A DNA stretch of 64,000 nt, taken from contig NZ_UIDD01000012.1 of the NCBI RefSeq assembly GCF_900497695.1, forward strand, positions 498,501 to 562,500. The letters run 5' to 3'. Of the stretch, positions 1 to 8,287 are shown in pieces (positions within the stretch are counted from its first letter, which is position 1; every line of letters begins with the position of its first letter). The notes under the pieces are model-generated. The model worked only from the letters and a program-made list of their open reading frames with translations, did no database searches and was not told the origin of the DNA. The stretch is from Pseudomonas wadenswilerensis (GTDB lineage Bacteria > Pseudomonadota > Gammaproteobacteria > Pseudomonadales > Pseudomonadaceae). The translations under genes and the position numbers were made by a program.

Positions 1-1
1 G

Positions 2-2008
2 GACAAGAGCTCGCCGGCCTGGCTTGCCCTGCAGGCCTACCTGGAGGGCGTCAACGCCTGGCAGGACAACCATCCCAAGCCGATGGAGTTCGACGTGCTG
101 GGGATCAAGCCCCGCCCCTTCACCGCCCAGGACACCATCAGTATTGCCGGCTACATGGCCTATAGCTTTGCCGCGGCATTTCGCACGGAACCGGCGCTGA
201 CTTACATCCGCGACCAACTGGGTGCCGACTACCTGAAGATCTTCGACCTGGACTGGAACCCGCAAGGTGCGCTGGCCAGCAAGCCGCCGCTGGCTGCCAG
301 CGACTGGAAGAGCCTGCAGCAGCTGGCGCAACTCAGCCAGCAAGCCCTGAGTGACGCCGGCATTCCCCAGTACGAAGGCAGCAATGCCTGGGCGATTTCC
401 GGTAGCCGCACCCGTAGCGGCAAACCGCTGCTGGCCGGCGATCCGCACATCAGCTTTGCCGTGCCGTCGGTGTGGTACGAGGCGGAACTGACCGCACCCG
501 GCTTCAACCTCTATGGCTATCACCAGGCGCTGAACCCCTTCGCGTCGCTTGGGCACAACCGCGACTTCGGCTGGAGCCTGACCATGTTCCAGAACGACGA
601 CGTCGACCTGATCGCCGAACAGGTCAACCCCGACAACCCCGAGCAGGTCAAGGTCAACGGCCAGTGGCAGACCCTGAGCCAGACCCAGGAGCAGATCGCG
701 GTGAAGAACGAGGCGCCGGTGAGCATCACCCTGCGCCGCTCGCCCCACGGCCCGATCGTCAACACGGTGCTGGGCGATACGGCGGGGCCGACGCCGATTG
801 CCGTGTGGTGGGCGTTCCTGGAAACCGAGAACCCGATCCTCGAGGGTTTCTACCAGGTCAACCGCGCCGATACCCTGGACAAGATGCGCGCCGCAGCGGC
901 GAAGATTCAGGCGCCGGGGCTGAACCTGGTGTGGGCCAATGCCCGTGGCGATATCGGCTGGTGGGCGGCAGCGCAGTTGCCGATTCGCCCCGAAGGCGTC
1001 AACCCGGGCTTTATCCTCGACGGCAGCACGGCGCAGGCCGACAAGCTCGGCTTCTATCCTTTCAGCGCCAACCCCCAGGCGGAGAACCCGGCCAGCGGCT
1101 ACATCGTCTCGGCCAACTTCCAGCCGCCGGCGAGCATGCCGATCCCGGGCTATTACAACCTGGCCGACCGTGGCCAACGCCTGAACCAGCACCTGGCCGA
1201 CCCTCAGACCAAATGGGACCAGCAGAACAGCCAGGCCCTGCAACTGGACACCATCACCGACTACGGCCCGCGCACCTTGGCACCGTTGCTTTCGGTGCTG
1301 CGTGAAGTGGCCGAGGGTGATCAGGAGAAGGAGCTGGTCGAGCAACTGGCGGCGTGGAACGGCGACTATCCGGTGGACTCGGTCAGTGCCACGCTGTTCA
1401 ACCAGTTCCTCTACGACCTGGCCTACACCGCGTTGCACGACGAACTGGGCGATACCTGGTTCCAGACCCTGATCAGCACCCGCGCCATCGATGCCGCGTT
1501 GCCACGCCTGGCAGCCGACGCCAAGTCACCCTGGTGGGACAAACAGGGCAGCAGCGAACAAAGTGATCGCAATACGGCGGTGAAGCAGGCCTGGCGCAAA
1601 ACCCTGGCGCACCTGCGCGATACCTTCGGCAACGACCCGGCCGGCTGGCAATGGGGCAAGGCTCATACCCTGACTCACAACCACCCGCTGGGGCTGCAGA
1701 AGCCGCTGAACCTGTTGTTCAACGTCGGACCGTTCGCCGCGCCGGGTACCCACGAGGTGCCGAACAACTTGTCGGCGAAGATCGGCCCGGCACCGTGGCC
1801 GGTGACCTATGGGCCTTCGACACGGCGGCTGATCGACTTTGCCGATGCCGGCCAGGCGCTGACCATCAACCCGGTCGGACAAAGCGGAGTATTGTTTGAC
1901 CCGCACTATGGCGACCAGGCCAAGGACTATATCGAGGGCCGGTACCACAAGGCGCAGATGGGGGTGATTCCGGCGCAGAGCACCTTGAAGCTGGTGCCCC
2001 GGAATTAG
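2..2008 (+). CDS. Penicillin acylase family protein (5' end missing)
   Basis: Ntn-hydrolase of the penicillin/acyl-homoserine-lactone acylase family, which cleaves amide-linked acyl groups, normally in the periplasm after self-processing into alpha and beta chains. The reading frame is open from the window edge, so the start, signal peptide and most of the alpha chain lie upstream. The new N-terminus of the beta chain is visible at YEG|SNAW; its Ser nucleophile codon is at 380-382. The following beta-chain pattern (GKPLLAGDPH, GHNRDFGWSLT) is typical of the family. The visible part of about 668 residues fits a full protein of roughly 800. The substrate cannot be told from this sequence: QuiP-like lactone acylase and general penicillin amidase are both possible. 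A REP pair follows the stop codon. Confidence 0.88.
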   Translation, partial: DKSSPAWLALQAYLEGVNAWQDNHPKPMEFDVLGIKPRPFTAQDTISIAGYMAYSFAAAFRTEPALTYIRDQLGADYLKIFDLDWNPQGALASKPPLAASDWKSLQQLAQLSQQALSDAGIPQYEGSNAWAISGSRTRSGKPLLAGDPHISFAVPSVWYEAELTAPGFNLYGYHQALNPFASLGHNRDFGWSLTMFQNDDVDLIAEQVNPDNPEQVKVNGQWQTLSQTQEQIAVKNEAPVSITLRRSPHGPIVNTVLGDTAGPTPIAVWWAFLETENPILEGFYQVNRADTLDKMRAAAAKIQAPGLNLVWANARGDIGWWAAAQLPIRPEGVNPGFILDGSTAQADKLGFYPFSANPQAENPASGYIVSANFQPPASMPIPGYYNLADRGQRLNQHLADPQTKWDQQNSQALQLDTITDYGPRTLAPLLSVLREVAEGDQEKELVEQLAAWNGDYPVDSVSATLFNQFLYDLAYTALHDELGDTWFQTLISTRAIDAALPRLAADAKSPWWDKQGSSEQSDRNTAVKQAWRKTLAHLRDTFGNDPAGWQWGKAHTLTHNHPLGLQKPLNLLFNVGPFAAPGTHEVPNNLSAKIGPAPWPVTYGPSTRRLIDFADAGQALTINPVGQSGVLFDPHYGDQAKDYIEGRYHKAQMGVIPAQSTLKLVPRN

Positions 2009-2028
2009 CAAGGCTGCGCCTTGCATCG

Positions 2029-2116
2029 CTGGCAACGCCAGCTCCCACAGGTCCGGTGGACACAAGTTCATTGTGGGAGCCGGCCTTGCCGGCGATGGGC
2101 TGCGCCAGCAGCCCCA
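2029..2116. repeat. REP pair (BIME-like)
   Basis: Two oppositely oriented Pseudomonas REP units sit between the convergent acylase and ABC-transporter genes. Each contains the core GGGAGC followed by a GGC..TTGCC imperfect palindrome and GCGATG. The pair can fold into a long hairpin and probably ends transcription from both sides. Confidence 0.75.
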
Positions 2117-2121
2117 AAGGG

Positions 2122-3000
2122 TCAGCCCTGCCAGTTGCCGCCTTCGACAATCACGCTCTCAGGCGGGGTGTCATCGCTCAGTTCCTTGCGCACATACTGG
2201 TCATACAGTTTGAGCAGGTACTTTTGCTCACCCAGGCGCGCCAGCTCGGCGTTGACCCAATCACGCAACTCGATGTTGCCCTTCTTCACTGCCGGCGCAA
2301 TCGGCGCTTCCTCGCCGAGTTTTTCTTCCAGCACGCGGTAGCCCGGGTTCTGCTTCGACCAACTGAACAGGATCAAGTTGTCCTGGGCATAAGCATCACC
2401 ACGACCGCTGGCGAGGGCCTGCAGCGACTCGGTGTTCTTCTCGAACTTGAGCAGTTTCCAGTCCGGATGGTTCTTGGTCAGCCAGATATCGGCAGTGGTG
2501 CCGGTGGTGACGATGATGGTCTTGTCGGCCAGGTCGTCGAGCTTCTTCACGCTGCTGCCTTCCGGCACCAGGGCCTGCACGGCAACGCGCAGGTTGGGGT
2601 TGGTGAATTCCACCGCTTCCTTGCGCTCCGGCGTTACGGTCATGTTGGCCAGGATCAGGTCGACCTTGTCGCTCTGCAAGAACGGAATACGGCTGGCCGG
2701 CTCAACGGCAACGAACTCGACCTTGTTCTCGTCACCGAGCAGGTCCTTGGCAAACTGACGGCCGATGTCGGTATCAAAACCGACATAGCGCCCGGCCTCA
2801 TCGACAAAGCCGAACGGTGGCTTGTCGGTGAATACGCCGACGATCAGCTTGTCGCGGGCCTTGATGGTTTCCAGGTAGCTGGTGGCCGGGGCAGCGCCAC
2901 CGGCGGCCGGTTTGCCCGGTTCTTCAGCCTTGTTGCAACCGGCCAGCAAGGCCAGGCCGAGTAACGACAACAGCAGTTTCGAAGTCTTGGCAGTTTTCAT
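2122..3000 (-). CDS. Amino-acid ABC transporter, substrate-binding lipoprotein
   Basis: Periplasmic solute-binding protein of family 3 (SBP_bac_3, polar amino acids), 292 residues. It has a lipoprotein signal with lipobox LAGC near residue 22, so it is likely membrane-anchored. The body shows the family pattern with PPFGF, GFDTDIG, VDLILANMTVTPER and FTNP. It is the last gene of a four-gene operon and its ATG overlaps the ATPase stop codon by 4 nt. The lipid anchor and fold resemble glutamate/aspartate or PEB1-like binding proteins, but the ligand cannot be assigned. The operon lies next to a sulphur block, so cystine or another sulphur amino acid is also possible; that is inference only. Confidence 0.88.
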   Translation of the reverse strand: MKTAKTSKLLLSLLGLALLAGCNKAEEPGKPAAGGAAPATSYLETIKARDKLIVGVFTDKPPFGFVDEAGRYVGFDTDIGRQFAKDLLGDENKVEFVAVEPASRIPFLQSDKVDLILANMTVTPERKEAVEFTNPNLRVAVQALVPEGSSVKKLDDLADKTIIVTTGTTADIWLTKNHPDWKLLKFEKNTESLQALASGRGDAYAQDNLILFSWSKQNPGYRVLEEKLGEEAPIAPAVKKGNIELRDWVNAELARLGEQKYLLKLYDQYVRKELSDDTPPESVIVEGGNWQG

Positions 3001-3770
3001 GACAGTTCCTTTGCGGGAGTTTTGGGCAGGCTTTCAACAAAGGAGAATTTCTCCAGAAACTGCTGCGCGCGTGCGGTCTGCGGGTTCGTAAAGAAGCTCT
3101 CGGGGTCGCGTTGTTCAAGGATCCTGCCGGCCTCCATGAACACGATGCGGTCGGCCACCGCGCGGGCGAAGGCCATTTCATGGGTGACGATGAGCAGGGT
3201 CATGCCGTCGCGGGCCAGGCCCTGGATCACCTGCAGCACTTCCTTGACCATTTCCGGGTCTAGCGCGGCAGTGACTTCGTCGAACAGCATCACTTGCGGG
3301 TTCATGCACAGCGAGCGGACGATGGCGATGCGTTGCTGCTGGCCACCGGAAAGCTGACGCGGGAAGGCGTCGCGCTTGTCCAGCAGGCCAACCCTGGCCA
3401 GCAAGGCTTCAGCTTGGGCCTGGGCCTCGCGGCGCTCGCGCTTTTGCACCTTGAGCGGGCCGAGCAGCAGGTTGTCGATCACGCTCATATGGCCGAACAG
3501 GTGATAACTCTGGAACACCATGCCGACCTGCTGGCGCACCTGGCGCCAGTCAGTGCCAGGCGCCAGCAGCTCTTCACCGGCCAGGCGCAGGCTGCCGCTG
3601 TGGGCGGTTTCCAGGCCGTTGAGGCAACGCAGCAAGGTACTCTTGCCGCAGCCGCTGGGGCCGAGAATCACCACCACTTCACCGCTGCGTACCTGCAGGT
3701 CGACGTGGTCGAGCACCTGCTGCTCGCCGAAGAATTTGTTGAAGCCCTTGAACTCGATCAGTGCGCTCAT
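2997..3770 (-). CDS. Amino-acid ABC transporter, ATP-binding protein
   Basis: ATPase of a polar amino-acid importer (GlnQ/HisP type), 257 residues. Walker A is GPSGCGKST, the signature is LSGGQQQRIAI, and Walker B is VMLFDEVTAALDPE; the H-loop histidine follows in VTHEM. The start chosen, MSALIEF, gives the normal family length, and its ATG overlaps the TGA of the upstream permease by 4 nt. Longer upstream extensions in this frame have no family similarity. It should pair with the two permeases upstream and the lipoprotein downstream. Confidence 0.93.
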   Translation of the reverse strand: MSALIEFKGFNKFFGEQQVLDHVDLQVRSGEVVVILGPSGCGKSTLLRCLNGLETAHSGSLRLAGEELLAPGTDWRQVRQQVGMVFQSYHLFGHMSVIDNLLLGPLKVQKRERREAQAQAEALLARVGLLDKRDAFPRQLSGGQQQRIAIVRSLCMNPQVMLFDEVTAALDPEMVKEVLQVIQGLARDGMTLLIVTHEMAFARAVADRIVFMEAGRILEQRDPESFFTNPQTARAQQFLEKFSFVESLPKTPAKELS

Positions 3771-4426
3771 GCGTGCGTCCAGCGGCGCTCCAGCGCGCGC
3801 GAGGCGGCTGACAGCGGGTAGCAGATAAAGAAGAAAAACAGGAACAGCGCGCCGTAGATCAGCACCGACTCGTAGGTGCGCTCGATGATCTGCTGGCCGA
3901 CCTTGATCACATCGACCACGCCGATCAGCACCGCCAGCGAGCTGGTCTTGATGATTCGCGTATAGATGTTGATGGTCGGCGGGGTCAGGCGCTTGAGCGC
4001 CTGGGGCAGCAGGACGTAGCCGTACAACTGCCCACCTGACAAGCCGATCGACAGCCCGGCTTCGCGCTGCCCGCGTGGCAACGACTGCAGCGCGCCACGC
4101 ACCACCTCGCCCACTTCGCTGGCGCCCCACAACGACAGCACCAGCACCGCACACCAGAAGCTCGGGATGCTCACGGCAAAGAAAATCGGCAGGCCGAAGA
4201 ACAGCAGGTAAAGCCAGACCAGCACCGGGATCGCCCGGAACAGCTCCAGGTAAATGCGCAGCAGCACGTTCACACTGCGCTTGCCCAAGGTCGCCAACAC
4301 GCCGTAGAACACGCCGCCGAGGGTGGCGAAGAGGATGCTCAGCGCCGAGATCGCCAGGGTTTGCGCTGCGCCCTTGCCCAGTTGCGGCAAGGACACCAGC
4401 AACAACTCAAGACCCGAACTGGCCAT
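3767..4426 (-). CDS. Amino-acid ABC transporter permease
   Basis: Inner-membrane permease of the HisM/GlnP family, 219 residues, with several hydrophobic segments and the cytoplasmic EAA loop (GLSGGQLYGYVLLPQALKR). Its start lies inside the end of the preceding permease gene (20-nt overlap) and its stop overlaps the ATPase start, so translation is probably coupled. With the other permease it should form a heterodimeric channel. Confidence 0.92.
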   Translation of the reverse strand: MASSGLELLLVSLPQLGKGAAQTLAISALSILFATLGGVFYGVLATLGKRSVNVLLRIYLELFRAIPVLVWLYLLFFGLPIFFAVSIPSFWCAVLVLSLWGASEVGEVVRGALQSLPRGQREAGLSIGLSGGQLYGYVLLPQALKRLTPPTINIYTRIIKTSSLAVLIGVVDVIKVGQQIIERTYESVLIYGALFLFFFFICYPLSAASRALERRWTHA

Positions 4427-5072
4427 GTTGCAGCCTCCGTTCCAGGCGGCTGAGCAGCAGCGACAGTGGCAGAAACAGCAGCACGCAAATCAGCGTCAAC
4501 ACCGCGAGCATCTCGTAGGTCTTGTAATACAGGGCGATGTAGCTCTTGGTGGTATAGAGAATCTCTGGCACCGCCACCGCCGACACCACGGTGGTTTCCT
4601 TGAGCAAAAAGATGAAATTGGCGAACAGCGCCGGCAGGCTGAGGATCCCCGCCTGAGGCAGGATCACATGGCGCAGCAACTGGCCTTCCGACAGGCCGAT
4701 CGAGCGCCCCGACTCCAGTTGCGCCACAGGCACCGCCTCGACGCCGGCGCGCAGCACCTCGGTCAGGTAGGCGCCGCCGAGGAAGGTCATGGTGATGATC
4801 GCCGCAGCAAAACCGGAAATCTTCAGGCCCAGTTCCGGCAAGGCGAAGTAGACGAAGAACAGCTGGATCAGCAGCGGCGTGTTACGCGCCAGCTCCACGT
4901 AGAGCTTTACCAGGCGCTGCAGGTACGGCGTGCGGTAAACCAGGATCGCGGCGTTGACCAGCGCCACCAGCAGCGAAGTACCGATGGCGATCAGGCCGAC
5001 TTGCAGTGTGACCCCCACCGCCTTGAGAAAGGCTGGCAATGTGCTAAGGATAAAGGCGAAGTCGAAGCTCAT
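4407..5072 (-). CDS. Amino-acid ABC transporter permease (first gene of operon)
   Basis: Inner-membrane permease of the HisQ/GltJ family, 221 residues from MSFDFAF. The EAA loop reads SIGLSEGQLLRHVILPQA. The MSFDFAF start matches the usual length of about 220 residues; the frame stays open upstream to 5177, but that extension is Pro/Ser-rich and unlike the family. It opens the four-gene operon read leftwards. An AT-rich dyad about 120 nt upstream (5192-5223) is a candidate control site. Confidence 0.91.
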   Translation of the reverse strand: MSFDFAFILSTLPAFLKAVGVTLQVGLIAIGTSLLVALVNAAILVYRTPYLQRLVKLYVELARNTPLLIQLFFVYFALPELGLKISGFAAAIITMTFLGGAYLTEVLRAGVEAVPVAQLESGRSIGLSEGQLLRHVILPQAGILSLPALFANFIFLLKETTVVSAVAVPEILYTTKSYIALYYKTYEMLAVLTLICVLLFLPLSLLLSRLERRLQHGQFGS

Positions 5073-5191
5073 GGAGTGAGCCTCGGCAGACGATGACGAT
5101 GCGACATGGACAGGATCTCGGACCGGCCCGAGGGTAACGGGCGGCTCTACACAGGGGTTGTCAGTGCGGGTGAGCACAATAAGTAGACTCT

Positions 5192-5223
5192 AAAGGTATA
5201 AAAATATTTATTTAAATACCTTT
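5192..5223. promoter_or_regulatory. AT-rich dyad between ABC operon and small ORF
   Basis: A perfect 8-bp inverted repeat, AAAGGTAT (5192-5199) and ATACCTTT (5216-5223), flanks a 16-bp AT-only spacer. It lies between the leftward ABC operon and a rightward 27-codon frame. The shape suits a promoter or a LysR-type operator. Other dyads with AAAG/CTTT or CTTAAA/TTTAAG arms occur before the sulphur genes in this window, but no protein can be assigned. Confidence 0.4.
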
Positions 5224-5343
5224 ATTGCATATTGATATCACTCAAACAGCTAACCTGCGAAATCCTTGGCGGTGGCGGGATCTTTCTGCTGCAAATGCTA
5301 TCCAAGCGCTGTCGACCCATCACACCAACAAGGAAGACAAAGG

Positions 5344-5427
5344 ATGAATAGCGCCCCCACTCTCGATGCAAAAGAACTGATCAAGTGGCTGACGGCATTG
5401 CGCCGGGCGGTCAATGCGGGGAATTGA
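5344..5427 (+). CDS. Possible small protein, 27 residues
   Basis: A short frame MNSAPTLDAKELIKWLTALRR... ending in NAGN and TGA. A purine-rich AAGGAAGACAAAGG directly precedes the ATG and would serve as a strong ribosome binding site. Residues 8-24 could form an amphipathic helix. I do not recognise a family. It may be a genuine small protein, a leader peptide, or the remnant of a longer gene, since a REP element begins just after the stop. It diverges from the amino-acid ABC operon. Confidence 0.35.
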   Translation: MNSAPTLDAKELIKWLTALRRAVNAGN

Positions 5428-5431
5428 ATGC

Positions 5432-5505
5432 ACTGTGGGAGCAAGGTTGACCCGCGATGCGATTTGACTGGTAGATCGCATCGCGGGGCAAGCCCGCTCC
5501 CACAG
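5432..5505. repeat. REP pair
   Basis: Two inverted REP units of the subtype with TGTGGGAGC and a TTGCCCCGCGA-like palindrome. The outer arms TGTGGGAGC (5434-5442) and GCTCCCACA (5496-5504) are perfect complements. The pair lies at the 3' side of the MetQ-like gene. Confidence 0.7.
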
Positions 5506-5522
5506 GATGTGTGTGTAGCCTC

Positions 5523-6308
5523 TTAGAACGCCGGCAGTACCGCGCCGCTGTACTTCTTCTCGATGAAGGTTTTCACTTCTGGGCTGGTCAGTGCCTTGGC
5601 CAGCTTCTGGATGGCGTCGCTGTCCTTGTTGTCCGGACGGGCCACCAGGAAGTTCACGTACGGCGAATCAGCGCCTTCGATCACCAGGGCATCCTTGGCC
5701 GGGTTCAGGCCGGCTTCCAGGGCGTAGTTGGTGTTGATCATGTCCAGGTCGACCTGATCCAGCACACGCGGCAGCATGGCCGATTCAAGCTCGCGGAACT
5801 TCAGCTTCTTCGGGTTCTCGGCGATGTCCTTCGGCGTCGCCAGGGCGTTCTTCGGATCCTTCAGGGTGATCAGGCCAGCCTTCTGCAACAGCAGCAGGGC
5901 ACGACCGCTGTTGCTGCCTTCGTTAGGGATGGCAACGGTAGCGCCGTCCTTCAGTTCGCTCAGCTTGGTGACCTTCTTCGAGTAGCCGCCGAACGGTTCG
6001 ACGTGTACGCCAATCACGGTTTCCAGGTGGGTGCCTTTGCCTTCGTTGAAGTTCTTCAGGTACGGCAGGGTCTGGAAGTAGTTGGCGTCCAGGCGCTTCT
6101 GGTCGACCTGCACGTTAGGCTGCACGTAGTCGGTGAATACCTTGATCTCCAGGTCCACACCTTCCTTGGCCAGGGTTGGCTTGATCAGCTCGAGGATTTC
6201 CGCATGCGGAACCGGGGTAGCGGCAACTACCAGCTTCTCACCCGCCTGGGCAAAACCTGCAACCGACAGAGCGGCCGCCAGAGCAGTCAACAACAGAGCC
6301 TTTTTCAT
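5523..6308 (-). CDS. MetQ/NlpA-family substrate-binding protein
   Basis: Periplasmic binding protein of the NlpA/MetQ family, which delivers methionine or related sulphur compounds to MetNI-type importers; 261 residues. It has a Sec signal peptide ending at about AGFAQAG with no lipobox cysteine. Family motifs are ATPVPHAEILE, LDANYFQTLPYL and IPNEGSNSGRALLLL. No metN or metI gene is in the window, so it stands alone here and would have to use a remote importer. The gene follows the sigma-54 activator on the same strand, separated by 176 nt holding a palindrome and AT-rich sequence, so it probably has its own promoter. Confidence 0.88.
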   Translation of the reverse strand: MKKALLLTALAAALSVAGFAQAGEKLVVAATPVPHAEILELIKPTLAKEGVDLEIKVFTDYVQPNVQVDQKRLDANYFQTLPYLKNFNEGKGTHLETVIGVHVEPFGGYSKKVTKLSELKDGATVAIPNEGSNSGRALLLLQKAGLITLKDPKNALATPKDIAENPKKLKFRELESAMLPRVLDQVDLDMINTNYALEAGLNPAKDALVIEGADSPYVNFLVARPDNKDSDAIQKLAKALTSPEVKTFIEKKYSGAVLPAF

Positions 6309-6470
6309 GCGCAGTCCTTATTCGAATACACGGCCATCGGGCGACGGCGAAGGTGAGGGTTGCCAGCACTTTGCTAGCTGGCTTGAAGCGGACAATACCG
6401 AGATTTTTTATGCCGGAACAATATCTTTTATTTAGCTACTTATTCCATTTTTAACGGACGCCTCCATGCA

Positions 6471-6484
6471 CCCCATGCATGGGG
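6471..6484. promoter_or_regulatory. Perfect 14-bp palindrome upstream of the metQ-like gene
   Basis: CCCCATGCATGGGG is a perfect palindrome that abuts the stop codon of the sigma-54 activator gene and lies 163 nt before the MetQ-like start. There is no U-run on either side, so it does not look like an intrinsic terminator. It could be an operator for the MetQ-like gene. Function is not shown. Confidence 0.35.
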
Positions 6485-7426
6485 TCAGGCGACTGGTTGC
6501 GCCAGGCGCAACAGCGTCTTCTCCAGCAGTTGTTGCAGCGCACTGCGCTCACCCGGCTCGCCAAGGCTGAGCAACTGCTCCAACTGGCTGGTCAGAGCGC
6601 TCAACGGTGTCGGCAGGTTCAGATGCTGCGGGAGGATTTCTTCACCGCTGCTGACCAGCAGCGCGAAGTGAATGACGTTCTCAAGCTCCCGGGTATTGCC
6701 CGGCCAGCTGTGCAGCTCCAGCACCCGCTGCGCCGCATCGCTGATCAAGGGCACCGCCAGGTTCAGCCGCGGGCTGTAGATTCCGACAAAATACTCGGCC
6801 AGCGGCAGGATATCGCCAACCCGCTCGCGCAAGGCCGGCAGCTCCAACCGGCCTTCGCGCAGGTAGTGGTAAAGGCGGTCGTGGAACTTGCCGGCGCGCA
6901 CCGCCTCAGCCAAGTCAATGCTCGACGCGGCGACCAGGCGCACATCCACCGGGTTCGGTTGCTGGGCACCGACGCGGGTGACTTCGCGGTTCTCCAGTGC
7001 CGACAGCAGCTTGACCTGGATCGGCAGCGGCAAGTCGGCGATTTCGTCCAGGTACAGGGTGCCGCCATTGGCCGAGCCAAACCAGCCTGCCCGGCTGCTG
7101 GCCGCGCCGCTGTGGGCACCGGCGCTGTAACCGAACAGTTCGGCGTCGGCATAGGTCGGGCTGATCGCTGCGCAATTGACCGAAACAAATAACCCGCCGC
7201 GATCGCTGGCGCGGTGAATCTGCCTGGCCAGCAGCTCCTTGCCGGTCCCGGTCTCGCCGCGGATCAGCACCGGCAGGGCCAGGGGTGCGAGCAGCTCGAG
7301 CTCCTCGCGCAGTTGCCGCGAACGCGGGTCGACGAACACCAGCGCTTTGGCGCGGATGCTCAACGGGCTCTTGTCCAGTTCAGGAAACGTCAGCAAAGGC
7401 TGGCCGAAGGTGTCGTGATTACTCAT
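6485..7426 (-). CDS. Sigma-54 activator core (AAA+), without sensor or HTH domain
   Basis: Bacterial enhancer-binding protein reduced to its AAA+ domain, 313 residues. Walker A is GETGTGKELLA (about residues 56-66), Walker B is GGTLYLDEIADL, and the WPGNTRELEN sensor II region is present. The sigma-54 contact loop, normally GAFTGA, reads GAHSGA. No receiver, GAF or PAS domain precedes the AAA+ core. The roughly 50 residues after it do not show the usual Fis-type helix-turn-helix. SfnR, which controls sulphur scavenging in Pseudomonas, also lacks an N-terminal sensor, so this may be an SfnR-like regulator, but the missing HTH makes it odd. It lies between a MetQ-like gene and a hydrolase gene on the same strand. 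Confidence 0.85.
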   Translation of the reverse strand: MSNHDTFGQPLLTFPELDKSPLSIRAKALVFVDPRSRQLREELELLAPLALPVLIRGETGTGKELLARQIHRASDRGGLFVSVNCAAISPTYADAELFGYSAGAHSGAASSRAGWFGSANGGTLYLDEIADLPLPIQVKLLSALENREVTRVGAQQPNPVDVRLVAASSIDLAEAVRAGKFHDRLYHYLREGRLELPALRERVGDILPLAEYFVGIYSPRLNLAVPLISDAAQRVLELHSWPGNTRELENVIHFALLVSSGEEILPQHLNLPTPLSALTSQLEQLLSLGEPGERSALQQLLEKTLLRLAQPVA

Positions 7427-7495
7427 GGCAAACTCCCGCCCTTGGCGCTATCCGGCCGGGCGTTCGAATCAAGGCAAATGGTCAGCGCCTGAAGC

Positions 7496-8077
7496 TCAGG
7501 CGCGGCGTAGGGCGTGCTGTTCCAGACGGTTCTGCAGGCGGTACAGGTAGGCGAAACCCTGCTCCCAGCGGCGGTGCCCGGACTTGACGTTGATATGCCC
7601 GGCACCGGCGAGAAAGCCCGTCTCGGCGCCCCAGGCACGGGCCAGCTGCATGGCCCGCGGGGCGCTCACGGCCGGATCGTTGTCAGAGCTGACCACCTGG
7701 CTGGGGAACGGCAGCAGCAGTTGGGGAATTGGTGCGAAGTTACGCAGCGCCGGTGCGCAGGTCGGGCGTTCGACGTCCGCCGGGGCCACCAGCAAGGCAC
7801 CCCGTACGCGGCGCAACAGGGTCGCGCTGGCTTGTGCCGCCCAATGGGCAACGGTGATGCAACCCAGGCTGTGAGCGATAAGGATCACTGGCGATTCCTC
7901 GGCAGCCACGGCTTGTTCGAGTACGGCCACCCAGTCCTGGCGCTGCGGGGTCAACCAGTCGGCCTGTTCGACCCGGGCGCTGTTGGGCAGCACCTGCTGC
8001 CAGTGAGTTTGCCAATGATCGTCTGGCGAACCTTGCCAGCCCGGCACAATCAGGTAACGGATCGACTCGTTGCGCAT
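7496..8077 (-). CDS. RBBP9/YdeN-family alpha/beta hydrolase
   Basis: Serine hydrolase of the RBBP9/YdeN family, 193 residues. The nucleophile elbow is HSLG, the N-terminal family motif is GWQGSPDDHWQ, a candidate acid is in SSDNDPAV, and the catalytic His lies in GAGHIN. The start MRNESIRY is preceded by AGGAGG, better placed than the upstream in-frame ATG. It is probably cytoplasmic, with no signal peptide. The substrate is unknown. It precedes the sigma-54 activator gene by 69 nt and may be cotranscribed with it. Confidence 0.88.
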   Translation of the reverse strand: MRNESIRYLIVPGWQGSPDDHWQTHWQQVLPNSARVEQADWLTPQRQDWVAVLEQAVAAEESPVILIAHSLGCITVAHWAAQASATLLRRVRGALLVAPADVERPTCAPALRNFAPIPQLLLPFPSQVVSSDNDPAVSAPRAMQLARAWGAETGFLAGAGHINVKSGHRRWEQGFAYLYRLQNRLEQHALRRA

Positions 8078-8191
8078 GGGGACGCCTCCTGCTGCGTTTG
8101 CGTGCATGAGGCCAAGTATAGGGGGGTGGTTATATTCGTAAAGGAATAAGAAGCTATTTATTAATAACCAAACTGCAAAAAGGACTGGGCT

Positions 8192-8219
8192 AATCGCGGG
8201 GCAAGCCCGCTCCTACAGG
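8192..8219. repeat. Single REP unit
   Basis: One REP unit with the CGCGGGGCAAGCCCGCTCC palindrome core, lying between the hydrolase promoter region and the exbD terminator. Confidence 0.6.
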
Positions 8220-8225
8220 GTCCAT

Positions 8226-8264
8226 AAAAAAAGGGACCACCCCCTGCCGAAGGACCGGTCCCTG
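8226..8264 (-). terminator. Rho-independent terminator of tonB-exbB-exbD
   Basis: Read on the minus strand, AGGGACC and GGTCCCT arms (8232-8238 and 8257-8263) are followed by a run of seven T. It lies 24 nt after the exbD stop codon, so it ends the tonB-exbB-exbD transcript. Confidence 0.8.
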
Positions 8265-8287
8265 AAGCATTGCCTGAGAGATGTTGC

